This document shows positions 25,969 through 32,951 of a stretch of DNA of 64,000 bases, piece after piece. The DNA is from Mycobacterium paraterrae (GTDB lineage: Bacteria > Actinomycetota > Actinomycetes > Mycobacteriales > Mycobacteriaceae), in contig NZ_CP092488.2 in assembly GCF_022430545.2 (NCBI RefSeq), positions 4,154,001 to 4,218,000 on the forward strand. Direction: 5' to 3'. The first letter of the stretch is position 1, and every line of letters starts with the position of its first letter. Below the pieces are notes generated by a model. It was given only the letters and a program-made list of their open reading frames with translations. It was not told the origin of the DNA and searched no databases. The position numbers and the translations under genes were made by a program.

Positions 25969-26412
25969 ATGACTTCCAAAGAATTCAGTTCGTTTGACGA
26001 CATCGCGGCCGCTTTACGGACCGCCTTCGACAACCTCAGCAGTGCTGGGGAATCAGGTGACGCCAGTGCGATCACTGCTGCGCAGTCCACCTTGCTCGCA
26101 GCATTGACCGATGCGACCTTGGCAAGTGTTGAGGCGCTGGGGCGATTCGCCCCAATGACCAATCCCGACTTCTTCGAGGACGAGCCGCGTGACATCGTGC
26201 CAGTGCTGGAGGCCGGACTGGACCTCCCCGCCGAGATGGTGATCAGCCGGGAACTCGCGGAGATGGTGGCACGGATCGATGACTTGCACCCCCACAACCC
26301 TGTTCAGCGCGAGTTCACCAAGGCGGTCGCACCCGGCGCGTTCGCCTTGCACGCCATAGAGCAGCTGGAGCGTGAGTTGATTGCGCTTCGCAAAGAGGTT
26401 CGCGGTACGTAG
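25969..26412 (+). CDS. Hypothetical protein of the element's left end
   Basis: The 147-residue, acidic, mostly helical protein starts TSKEFSSFDDIAAALRTAFDNL and ends with a predicted amphipathic helix, AIEQLERELIALRKEV. No family is recognised. Its base composition is closer to the host than the next two cargo genes. The ATG at 25969 lacks a clear ribosome-binding site (CTACCCTCGGGCA). It is convergent with the RelA/SpoT gene, 89 bp apart. Confidence 0.5.
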   Translation: MTSKEFSSFDDIAAALRTAFDNLSSAGESGDASAITAAQSTLLAALTDATLASVEALGRFAPMTNPDFFEDEPRDIVPVLEAGLDLPAEMVISRELAEMVARIDDLHPHNPVQREFTKAVAPGAFALHAIEQLERELIALRKEVRGT

Positions 26413-26501
26413 TCCGCTTTCGGCATGCGAGCGCAAGCCATTCAGCACCCTAGTGATGCGATGCCCGGCCCAGTTGCCGTTGCAACGAAAAAGTTCGCCA
26501 G

Positions 26502-27602
26502 CTAACGCAGATTGGCTCCGGCCGCTTTCAATCCGTCAATGAAATCCTGGTCTATATAAATTCTTGGTTCGATATCGCCAACAGTTTCAGGATGGTCTAT
26601 CGTAAGTATCATTGTCAGATAGTCATCTAAAGACGAGTTTGGGGATAAACTCTCTTCGCCAATTTCCAAGGGCGCGTCAGGCTGTTCGAAGTATTTGACC
26701 AAAGCTGCTTTGCAGAGACCGAAACGTTCGCTCTGGAGATATTCATCAAGCTGCGCAAGCGTAGTTATTCCGACTTCCCGTAAAGCACGTACGCTATCCC
26801 GACGGTCTCTCGCCAAACGTGCCTCTTCAATCACTTCAGAGTCATCGGTGAGATTTTCTGCCGCCAACTCCGTTCGGACCTTCGCCGCCGTGCGGCTGAG
26901 GTTCCAATAAGCCGCCAGAGAGGACGTGTCAATGGGTACATGGTGCAACTGACCACTAGTCACGTCCGCGCTATATGCGGTGAATGTCGCTGCCCACTGG
27001 TCTCTCAGTACGGCGAACTGCTCGTCAGCTAGTTCGAACAGCGCGCTTAGCTGAAAAAGCCGACGCTGGAGTGTAGTGGGCGCTTCGTTGGCCGACTTGT
27101 ACTTGATCTTGTGATCGACAGCTGCCCATGCATGCTGAAGTGCTGTGCGGACTTGAAATTCTATTGGAATTCCGGTGTACGCTTGCCATTCGATTAACTT
27201 CGACCTGGTGGCCGAAAGCTTAGCTACATAATGGTCGGACCTGTATCCGAATTGATCTTTGGCTAACTCTTCTGACTTACTTACGGAGTTTTCAACGTCA
27301 ATTTCGAATTCATTGCCAATCAGTTTACCGACCCTTTTAACGTCATCGGTATAGTATGTTATTATCCGGACGCCGGCTAAGTCAGTCACCGACTCAAATG
27401 GATTTCTATCGCTTCGATCTTTTCGCTGAATCTTATCGGCGAAACTTTCGACAGTTTTTGCGCGAGATTCGACCTGAATAACATCAATTCCCCCTGCCTT
27501 TAATAGGTCTTTCAGTAGGGTCTCTACCCGGCGTACATATTCAACGTAAAGCGGGCGGCGAATTCCGTATTCCCCGATCCACTCGTCAGGCGTTCTGTCC
27601 AT
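26502..27602 (-). CDS. RelA/SpoT-domain alarmone synthetase (toxSAS/CapRel-like candidate)
   Basis: A single synthetase domain fills about residues 20-210, without an HD hydrolase or TGS domain. Catalytic landmarks are VESRAKTVESFADKI (ATP-binding R/K/S), VTDLAGVRIITYY (metal Asp), FGYRSDHYV (stacking Tyr), IPIEFQVRTALQHAWA (catalytic Glu, His) and HKIKYK. About 150 further residues of no recognised family follow, where fused immunity or sensor modules of CapRel-type proteins sit. ATG 27602 is preferred because GGAGAGG lies 5 nt upstream; GTG 27608 is the longer option. Codon use is visibly AT-richer than the host. It could make (p)ppGpp, ppApp or pyrophosphorylate tRNA; the sequence does not decide. 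Confidence 0.85.
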   Translation of the reverse strand: MDRTPDEWIGEYGIRRPLYVEYVRRVETLLKDLLKAGGIDVIQVESRAKTVESFADKIQRKDRSDRNPFESVTDLAGVRIITYYTDDVKRVGKLIGNEFEIDVENSVSKSEELAKDQFGYRSDHYVAKLSATRSKLIEWQAYTGIPIEFQVRTALQHAWAAVDHKIKYKSANEAPTTLQRRLFQLSALFELADEQFAVLRDQWAATFTAYSADVTSGQLHHVPIDTSSLAAYWNLSRTAAKVRTELAAENLTDDSEVIEEARLARDRRDSVRALREVGITTLAQLDEYLQSERFGLCKAALVKYFEQPDAPLEIGEESLSPNSSLDDYLTMILTIDHPETVGDIEPRIYIDQDFIDGLKAAGANLR

Positions 27603-27614
27603 TGGCACCTCTCC

Positions 27615-28054
27615 GATGTGCAGAGATGGTACCTGTTTGTCTTAGACTTCAATGGGTTGTCGTGGCGACACGATTTGAACAACGCCGCCGACGCCTTGAA
27701 GCACTACCTCCCCGAAGCTGCATTGGGGGCGGCAGTCCCGCAGCGGTGCATCAGCGCGACGAATGCTGCGATCAATAGGCGGGTCAGACCTTTGGGGCAG
27801 GAAGTACTCATTAGTGGTCGCGATGGCGCGCGTCTCTCCGCCGTCATCGAGGTGATGATCCGGAACGGCAGCCACAGCCCGCATGAGAATTTGGTCGCCA
27901 ACAGGTGGGGCAACGGTTTTGCGGGGGGCTCACCCAGCACCACCCATGCCGTCGTGGGTGTCCGGTATTCGATGCGAGATCCGTTGGAAGAGACGCGGCG
28001 AGTCACGGGCGTGGCTGTCTCAAGATGTAAACAGTTCTGATTAACCTCGCTGCG
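27615..28054. other. Intergenic stretch between the divergent cargo genes
   Basis: These 440 bp separate the leftward synthetase gene from the rightward HNH-type gene and should contain both promoters. A plus-strand frame is open from GTG 27618 to 28040 (140 codons) with moderately host-like third positions. However, it starts within a few bases of the synthetase ribosome-binding site, has no site of its own and shows no recognisable motif. It may be a decayed gene or chance. Confidence 0.35.
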
Positions 28055-28951
28055 GTGGGTAAGGCGAAGCGCAACCGCGAGGCCAAGCGGCGACAGTGCA
28101 TCTTCTGCGGTAGGCGGACCGGCGATCTGGTAGACCCCAAGAATCCAGATTCTCGACGAGTCCGTATGAGCGAGGAGCACCTTTTTCGCGAGTCGTGGCA
28201 GAAAAAACTTAAAACAGGTGATGGCCCGTTCAATAGGGAGTTCACTAGGGTCAACCCGGACGGCTCCGTGCGGAAGTCCAAGCCAGAATTATTGTTTGAA
28301 CTGAAGATTCGATGGGTCTGTAGCGACTGCAATAGTAGCTGGATGAACCGCTTAGACGATGCTGTCGAGCCGTGGATACTTAATCCCTATGAAGACAGTC
28401 TGAAACCCGACCCGCTGGATTTCAGGCTCTGGGCTATCAAAGTTGCCGTCTTACGCGCTTTCTACGATAGCCCGCTATTGCCAGAGCCGGGGGACCTGAA
28501 AGAAATTTATGACCGCGAAGATATCCCGCAATGGCACATCTTTGTAGGTCAGATGGCCGAGCCGGACCACACACATACTCAGGTGGGGTTCGGTCCCATA
28601 AAGCCAACTGGCGGCCGGATCGCTGGTATCACACAAATAAGTTTCTCATTGGGACGAGTGATTGTTATTGCTATGCGCTTAGTCGGCGACGGAAATTTTG
28701 CAATGAATTACTTCAATACTTTTCGCCAATATAACTTATCAGAAAAAGTAGTTGTGGCAGAGGTGGTGCCCAACGCCAAAAAGTTTCCAAGCATTGCACT
28801 GTTACCGAAAGTCACGCTTAGAGGCTACACGGCGCTGGCATGGTATTTCAGCACTCACCCGTTATCGCCGATTTCTCACCACATGCGTGAGATATATGTC
28901 GAAATGGAGCGAATGGCCGAGATTGAAGGTTTTGTACCCAAGATTATTTGA
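28055..28951 (+). CDS. HNH/zinc-ribbon-type protein, probable nuclease-fold cargo
   Basis: The protein has 298 residues. A basic start (GKAKRNREAKRRQ) leads into CIFCGRRTGD, then MSEEHLFRESW with an E-H pair, then VCSDCNSSWMNRLDD, so two CxxC knuckles flank the EHLF segment. This is the arrangement of an HNH-like treble-clef family common in phages and defence islands, where the conserved His follows an acidic residue and N follows the second CxxC. The C-terminal ~180 residues are unassigned. The GTG start lacks a clear ribosome-binding site. It is AT-rich like the synthetase, suggesting joint acquisition. Confidence 0.65.
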   Translation: MGKAKRNREAKRRQCIFCGRRTGDLVDPKNPDSRRVRMSEEHLFRESWQKKLKTGDGPFNREFTRVNPDGSVRKSKPELLFELKIRWVCSDCNSSWMNRLDDAVEPWILNPYEDSLKPDPLDFRLWAIKVAVLRAFYDSPLLPEPGDLKEIYDREDIPQWHIFVGQMAEPDHTHTQVGFGPIKPTGGRIAGITQISFSLGRVIVIAMRLVGDGNFAMNYFNTFRQYNLSEKVVVAEVVPNAKKFPSIALLPKVTLRGYTALAWYFSTHPLSPISHHMREIYVEMERMAEIEGFVPKII

Positions 28952-28965
28952 TACTCAGACAAAAG

Positions 28966-29000
28966 GGAGCCGGGTCAGATGACCGCACTGACCCGGCTCC
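28966..29000. terminator. 13-bp hairpin terminator between convergent units
   Basis: GGAGCCGGGTCAG (28966-28978) pairs perfectly with CTGACCCGGCTCC (28988-29000) around a 9-nt loop. On the minus strand the stem is followed by CCCTTTTG, so it mainly terminates leftward transcription from the capsid operon. On the plus strand it sits 15 bp after the HNH-type gene but lacks a T run. Confidence 0.75.
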
Positions 29001-29384
29001 GGGCACGGGGACAGGAGATGAACCCGTGCAATGCCCGCGCTGCAACCTCAGGAGTGCGCTAGCGTGTAAAGTTGGTACTCCAGGGGCGGGCTACGCCAAC
29101 CTCGGCACGGGGTTTAGGAAAACCCGCCCCCGGAGTTATGTGTGGCGAATTGATCTGATTCGCCGTCTACCCCGCCTTCTGAAAGGCACACCCGATGAAT
29201 GGTGGCGGGGGAAGTTTGGTGACCGACGCCGGGAACCCCAGCTAGAAGTCCGGGCGTCGGTCTGTCACAGCCTGGAGGAATGCACCGAAGTGCCGATGCT
29301 GTGACTCGCGTCCATGGTGACCTGAGTCAAAGGTCCCCGACGCGGTTTCCCTATCCCCAAGGGCTTACGGGGATGAGGGGAAAT
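29001..29384. other. Gene-free, hairpin-rich stretch
   Basis: No convincing gene is present. Inverted repeats follow closely: 29077-29090 with 29123-29136 (14 bp, one mismatch), 29144-29150 with 29158-29164 (GGCGAAT/ATTCGCC), 29221-29230 with 29253-29262 (GACCGACGCC/GGCGTCGGTC), and an imperfect stem 29346-29383 directly after the last gene of the leftward operon. It could encode a structured RNA or hold packaging or replication sites. Confidence 0.55.
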
Positions 29385-29612
29385 CTATTCAGCCTCAGTG
29401 ACCCATTGGTTGACCAGCAACTCGTGAGCTAGTGCTTCGGGTACTTCGGCGATTTGATCTGGGAAATATCTCGCTCCCTCATGACAGACCAGGAACGGCT
29501 TTAACACCCGCACCCTTTTCGGGGCTTCGGATCGGATGGCCGGTTCGGGCTGCTCATTGATTTCGAGGTCATCGAGGTAAGCCAGATCAGGGCGCGGTTT
29601 GCGAGGCGTCAC
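29385..29612 (-). CDS. Small phage-like protein coupled to the capsid gene
   Basis: The protein has 75 residues. The C-terminal half, VLKPFLVCHEGARYFPDQ then EVPEALAHELLVNQWV, has the look of the short proteins that follow capsid genes in actinobacterial prophages. Its start codon overlaps the capsid stop by 4 bp (ATGA), indicating translational coupling. A role as head accessory or head-tail connector is inference from position. Confidence 0.65.
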   Translation of the reverse strand: MTPRKPRPDLAYLDDLEINEQPEPAIRSEAPKRVRVLKPFLVCHEGARYFPDQIAEVPEALAHELLVNQWVTEAE

Positions 29613-30901
29613 GGCGCGGTGGGCAGGTTGGAAATCGCCAGCACTGCACTTGGGCGTTCGACGGCCAGGACAAGGCGCTCCTCCATGACAATACGGGCGA
29701 TGTTCCGGGTGAAATCATCGTTCGTCTGTCCGGCGTGGGTGGTAATTCCTTCACGGAGCAGAACACGTCCGAACTTGGTGGTATCGAGGACCAATCCGGT
29801 GCCTGCGGCAATCGCCGTGGTGACCAAAACTCGGACACCGAACAGTTCCCGCGCACCCTGGTCGGTGGGGTCACCGATCAAGAAGTTGCCGAGGGTGTTC
29901 TTCAGCCTGCGGATGGCGCTAAAGGTGTTGGGGTGCAATACGATTAGGTTTGCCTCGGCGAAGGCCGAACCAACGCGAAGCTGGGTGATCGCCATTTCGA
30001 TGGAGTCCAGGGCCGTGACGTTGGTTCCGGTGTCCGCCGATGCGTCGTGAGTCAGGATTCCGCTGGTCGATAAAAACCCTTGCATCTGTCCGCCGGTTCC
30101 CGAACCGGTCAGGAGTTCGGAATTCTCCACGTCCCCGATCTGCCGAATGACCTCCTGTTGGGCGTACCCGTAGAAGGTTGGATAGTCGGCAATCGACTCA
30201 TACGAGATACCGACGTGGGCGGCCAACTTGATGGCGGTCAACGTCAGCTGCGTGGTGTTCAACACCACCTCGGGCTTCAGGGCACCTTCAGCAACCGGGG
30301 CCGGAGCGCCGGTAGTCGAGTTGTGAACAATTATCTCGTAGCTAGGGGCCGTGATGCTCTGGACGGGTAAATAGTCCAGCAACCTATTCTCATGGAGCCT
30401 CTCAAGAATTCCCGGCGCAAGCTGCGGAGGAATCAAACTCTCAACGGTCGAGAATGCCTTAACGCTCACACTCTGACGCTTCTGCAGCGCGTCATAAATG
30501 CTCTTAACCGAATCCTCGGAGAATCGCAGAGGGTTAGCTTCCGCGCCGAGAACGATTTCGGCCGGCGAATGTCCGTGTGCGCTGGAACGGTCTGCGCCAA
30601 AAGCCTTCAGCTTGGCATTCTTACCGGTCAGGTTGAAACGCGACTTCTCCCAATCGAGGTGGTCGCATTCGTCAAGCCACTTCTGCATTTCTGCTTCGAG
30701 CTTTTTAATCTCTGCTTGAGAAGTGGCGTTTTTGAGGCGACGGTCTAGTGCCTTCCCTCGGGCCTTTAGATCGGCCTCTTTGCGTTCTAATACGCTATTC
30801 ATGTTGTGATTAAGTTGTTCTTTCAGAAAAGAATGGATATTCGATCCTGACGGGACCGTGGAAGTCGGCAACGGCGTTGCAGACTTTTTTGAAGAGCGCA
30901 T
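29609..30901 (-). CDS. HK97-type major capsid protein
   Basis: The 430-residue phage major capsid protein has an N-terminal delta/scaffold segment with strong coiled-coil character (residues ~30-95, NSVLERKEADLKARGKALD). This is followed by the HK97 fold: IPPQLAPGILERLHE, ITAPSYEIIVHN, VAEGALKPEVVL, KLAAHVGISYESIADYP and ELLTGSGTGGQMQGFLS. No prohead protease or portal gene accompanies it. Cleavage of the delta segment would need a helper phage protease or be omitted. It is preceded by the palindrome-rich region. Confidence 0.92.
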   Translation of the reverse strand: MRSSKKSATPLPTSTVPSGSNIHSFLKEQLNHNMNSVLERKEADLKARGKALDRRLKNATSQAEIKKLEAEMQKWLDECDHLDWEKSRFNLTGKNAKLKAFGADRSSAHGHSPAEIVLGAEANPLRFSEDSVKSIYDALQKRQSVSVKAFSTVESLIPPQLAPGILERLHENRLLDYLPVQSITAPSYEIIVHNSTTGAPAPVAEGALKPEVVLNTTQLTLTAIKLAAHVGISYESIADYPTFYGYAQQEVIRQIGDVENSELLTGSGTGGQMQGFLSTSGILTHDASADTGTNVTALDSIEMAITQLRVGSAFAEANLIVLHPNTFSAIRRLKNTLGNFLIGDPTDQGARELFGVRVLVTTAIAAGTGLVLDTTKFGRVLLREGITTHAGQTNDDFTRNIARIVMEERLVLAVERPSAVLAISNLPTAP

Positions 30902-30948
30902 CGGCGTTGCGCACTTTTGGTGCGGTCAGTTGTGCGCTCTCACGGGGC

Positions 30949-30972
30949 AAATGTTGACAATTGACAACATTT
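30949..30972. repeat. Palindrome 1 (24 bp, one mismatch pair)
   Basis: A symmetric sequence centred on CAATTG with outer arms AAATGTTG and CAACATTT; only one base pair breaks symmetry. It lies 48-71 bp upstream of the capsid start codon (on the minus strand) and could be an operator or part of the capsid promoter. Confidence 0.7.
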
Positions 30973-31007
30973 CAGCGCGGTGAGGTGGGCACGGGGTACT
31001 GCAAAAG

Positions 31008-31027
31008 GTGTCTAACGCGTTAGACAC
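31008..31027. repeat. Palindrome 2 (20 bp, perfect)
   Basis: GTGTCTAACGCGTTAGACAC is a perfect palindrome with the core ACGCGT. The centre is 57 bp from palindrome 1. The zero-length loop suggests a protein-binding site rather than an RNA hairpin; its form resembles operators of TetR-type dimers. Confidence 0.8.
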
Positions 31028-31076
31028 TTCGTGGTGGCTGTTCGCTGCCGGGTCGCTGGTCACGTCGGCGGGGCCG

Positions 31077-31098
31077 AATTACTCACGCGTGAGTAATT
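31077..31098. repeat. Palindrome 3 (22 bp, perfect)
   Basis: A perfect palindrome with arms AATTACTC and GAGTAATT around the core ACGCGT, the same core as palindrome 2 with different arms. The centre is 70 bp from palindrome 2. Confidence 0.8.
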
Positions 31099-31130
31099 TC
31101 AGCGCGGCGTCAGTGAGCGGCGAGCGGGTG

Positions 31131-31226
31131 AACGTTCAGCCGGGGAACGTTGTCGATTATTCGACTACGTTAAGTCGTGGAGAAACGCCCTCTCAGATCA
31201 ACGGAGAGCGACGTTCAGGGCCGGGG
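31131..31226 (+). repeat. Imperfect direct repeat ACGTTCAG-(GG)-CCGGGG
   Basis: AACGTTCAGCCGGGG (31131-31145) recurs as GACGTTCAGGGCCGGGG (31210-31226) with a 2-bp insertion. Between them are further short symmetric stretches (GTCGA-TTAT-TCGAC at 31152-31165). They belong to the same gene-free region as the palindromes. Confidence 0.5.
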
Positions 31227-31246
31227 TAATGTGATTACACCCCGGC
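31220..31246. promoter_or_regulatory. 8-bp inverted repeat just upstream of the small membrane protein
   Basis: GCCGGGGT (31220-31227) pairs with ACCCCGGC (31239-31246) around 11 nt. It abuts the ribosome-binding site AAAGGAG of the gene at 31259, so it may be an operator or a leader hairpin. It lacks a T run on either strand, making a terminator less likely. Confidence 0.45.
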
Positions 31247-31258
31247 AAAGGAGTGAGC

Positions 31259-31438
31259 ATGGACAAGGCGACCATCCGGTTCTGGGGGATCATGGTTGGC
31301 GTCGTGCCGATGACCGCAGCGGGCCTCTACTTCCTCACGCATCACAGCTATCCGTTGGCGGCGGTATTGCTGGTCAACTGCGCCGTGCAACTGGTTGTGG
31401 CGCTGCGACTTCGACGGTCGCGCAACCTCAGCTTGTAG
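31259..31438 (+). CDS. Small two-TM membrane protein of the element
   Basis: The protein has 59 residues and two spans (FWGIMVGVVPMTAAGLYFL and LAAVLLVNCAVQLVVAL) with a basic C-terminus. ATG 31259 is preceded by AAAGGAG at 31247-31253 with 5-nt spacing, better than the upstream GTG 31253. It faces opposite to the capsid operon. Function is unknown; small membrane proteins in this position could act in superinfection exclusion (inference). Confidence 0.6.
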   Translation: MDKATIRFWGIMVGVVPMTAAGLYFLTHHSYPLAAVLLVNCAVQLVVALRLRRSRNLSL

Positions 31439-31648
31439 TTACGTGGCGAAGCGTTGCTCGGCGGTCGTGGCGTCGATACCGAGAACCATGCCGATCAGGC
31501 CCCAGGATTCCCCGTTGGCCCGTGCGTCGGCCACTGCATCGCGTAGTTCATCATCGGCGGCGCTTATGCGACGTAGGTAGCGACCGTCCTGGACTACTAC
31601 ATTCGGGTCGTCGGGGTCGAGGCTATCGAGCCACTGTTCAACGTCCAT
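31439..31648 (-). CDS. Small HTH-like phage protein
   Basis: A 69-residue acidic protein. The second half, SWGLIGMVLGIDATTAEQRF, resembles the helix-turn-helix of small phage regulators (W..IG..LG.....A..RF). ATG 31648 is preferred; TTG 31687 would add 13 residues and overlap the divergent small ORF. It ends base-to-base against the membrane-protein gene at 31438. Confidence 0.55.
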   Translation of the reverse strand: MDVEQWLDSLDPDDPNVVVQDGRYLRRISAADDELRDAVADARANGESWGLIGMVLGIDATTAEQRFAT

Positions 31649-31681
31649 CGCTTCGATTATGCGGCGCGATACATTCCGAGG

Positions 31682-31849
31682 ATGCAAAGCCCTTGGACGC
31701 GACTGCTACTGGCCGTTGTGGTGGGGCTGATGGTCAGCGGGCACGGACACGGACACGGAACGATGCATGTCGCGCTGGTCGTGCTAGCCGTGTTCGCTGT
31801 CGTGGTGGCGCTGGTCGGGGTTGGACTCCATCTACTTGGCCGGGACTAG
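31682..31849 (+). CDS. 55-residue two-TM membrane protein with an HGHGHG turn
   Basis: The reading frame ATG 31682 to TAG 31849 gives two hydrophobic helices, LLLAVVVGLMVSG and HVALVVLAVFAVVVALVGVGL, joined by HGHGHGTMH. The His/Gly turn could bind metal (inference). The composition is coding-like but the ribosome-binding site is poor (CCGAGG touches the ATG). It overlaps the convergent HNH gene by 4 bp at its end. Confidence 0.45.
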   Translation: MQSPWTRLLLAVVVGLMVSGHGHGHGTMHVALVVLAVFAVVVALVGVGLHLLGRD

Positions 31850-32181
31850 CGTTTCGTTGCTCCGGTGTAGCTGTCGTGACACGGTTTGCATAGCCCGCGC
31901 CCGTACTCAGGGTCGTTGGGGTCCAGGTGGGCGGCGACCAATTCTCGCCGGGACATCGGAAAGTGATCGGCCACGGTGGCCGGCGCATCCTCACAGATGA
32001 CACACCACGGGTCACGCTCCAAAACGCCTGTCCTGAAACGGTTTCGGTGTTCACGGTTGTAGCCGCGTTGGGTTGCCGACGGACGGCGTTGCCGGTCATA
32101 CTGGAGGAGATGATCTGCACATAGGCCCCCGCGTTTCACGGGCCTGCCGCACCGCGAACACGGACGGGGAGGTTTCTGCAT
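31846..32181 (-). CDS. Phage HNH endonuclease
   Basis: A 111-residue HNH nuclease of the type placed beside terminase genes in cos phages. It has CSRCGRPVKRGGLCADH at the N-terminus, RGYNREHRNRFRTGVLERDPWC in the middle, and the HNH core CVICEDAPATVADHFP...DP...GLCKPCHDSYT. ATG 32181 follows GAAGGA at close spacing. With no terminase in the element it might help cut or package element DNA by a helper's machinery; this is inference. Confidence 0.85.
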   Translation of the reverse strand: MQKPPRPCSRCGRPVKRGGLCADHLLQYDRQRRPSATQRGYNREHRNRFRTGVLERDPWCVICEDAPATVADHFPMSRRELVAAHLDPNDPEYGRGLCKPCHDSYTGATKR

Positions 32182-32471
32182 ATGTCCTTCGAAGAGTTTG
32201 CTGTGCTGCCGTGGGCACGTTTTTCATTTACTTGCTTCGCCAGATAGAAGCCCGGTTATTCGGTAGGGATGGCATCCCTCTAGAGATGAGAACGTACCCC
32301 TCCACCCACTTGACCAGCGGTTATGCCTGTATCCAAGTGACAACCGGACTGCGCGGGGCGTAGGTGTACTACATCAACAGTGCGGAGTTGCGCGCCGACA
32401 CCGGCAGATGGGAGTACGGCGGATTGCAGGGTGGTAGGCCTTCCATCCATGGCGGGATGATGATGTCGTGG
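32182..32471. other. Gene-free stretch of the element (~290 bp)
   Basis: No supported gene is present. A short perfect hairpin, AGGGAT-GGC-ATCCCT, lies at 32265-32279. Nothing else is recognised. Its position next to the HNH gene would suit a cos or packaging site. Confidence 0.4.
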
Positions 32472-32657
32472 TTAGCCACCGGCCGGGTACCGCTGAATGT
32501 GCGCGCGACCGGTGGCGAAGTCTGCCAGCCGGTCAATCTCGCTGGGTGACAGGATCATCAGGGCACGCGCTCCACGGACACACACCGACCCATCACCGCG
32601 GCGTTGCGCCGTGATGCGTTGCCTGAGCGGATCGCTGATTGTGGCAGCGTCGGTCAC
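32472..32657 (-). CDS. Small hypothetical phage protein
   Basis: A 61-residue basic protein (TDAATISDPLRQRITAQRRGD, then LMILSPSEIDRLADFATGRA). The GTG start overlaps the stop of the upstream 70-residue gene (GTGA), which supports both as real and coupled. No family is recognised. Confidence 0.55.
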   Translation of the reverse strand: MTDAATISDPLRQRITAQRRGDGSVCVRGARALMILSPSEIDRLADFATGRAHIQRYPAGG

Positions 32658-32866
32658 TTGAGTTCAGAGACCGCGATCAGCGTCCGCATCAGCGTGACGC
32701 ATAGTTCGCGGGCGGTCTCGACGGCCATCGGAATGATGACGCTCTCGCCGCGGTGGGGATCGACCTTGAAGGCGACGACCTGACCGTGTTTGGTGCTGGG
32801 GTCAACGAGCACGTCGATGAATTCGGGGAGGATTTGCTTGTGGTCCTCGGACTTAATGATGTTCAA
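32654..32866 (-). CDS. Small hypothetical phage protein
   Basis: A 70-residue protein (DHKQILPEFIDVLVDPSTKH, then PMAVETARELCVTLMRTL) with a mixed alpha/beta look. The start is TTG 32866 and no good ribosome-binding site is seen. It is coupled to the next gene by a 4-bp overlap. An AT-rich leader with an inverted repeat lies directly upstream, so this may be the first gene of a sub-operon. Confidence 0.5.
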   Translation of the reverse strand: MNIIKSEDHKQILPEFIDVLVDPSTKHGQVVAFKVDPHRGESVIIPMAVETARELCVTLMRTLIAVSELK

Positions 32867-32883
32867 TTGTGGACTTTCGTTGG

Positions 32884-32913
32884 TAGGTATTCAGGAAATT
32901 CTTTTCCTACCTA
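32884..32913. promoter_or_regulatory. Inverted repeat in AT-rich leader
   Basis: TAGGT...AGGAAA pairs with TTTCCT...ACCTA with a 4-nt bulge, within the most AT-rich stretch between 32867 and 32951. It is placed as an operator or leader for the leftward genes from 32866. Confidence 0.4.
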
Positions 32914-32951
32914 TTGGGAATATTGGTAAACTAATCTACCTGCGGAAATGG

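Noticed and set aside
27618..28040. 140-codon plus frame between the cargo genes
   Set aside because: The start lies next to the synthetase ribosome-binding site on the other strand and no motif is seen; kept only as a low-confidence region note.
28948..29304. 118-codon plus frame after the HNH-type gene
   Set aside because: It runs through the terminator and three hairpins; its sequence shows no motif apart from one CPRC pair and lacks a ribosome-binding site.
32472..32866. Coupled 70- and 61-residue genes as a toxin-antitoxin pair
   Set aside because: The overlap is suggestive but neither protein shows a toxin or antitoxin fold; left as hypothetical phage genes.
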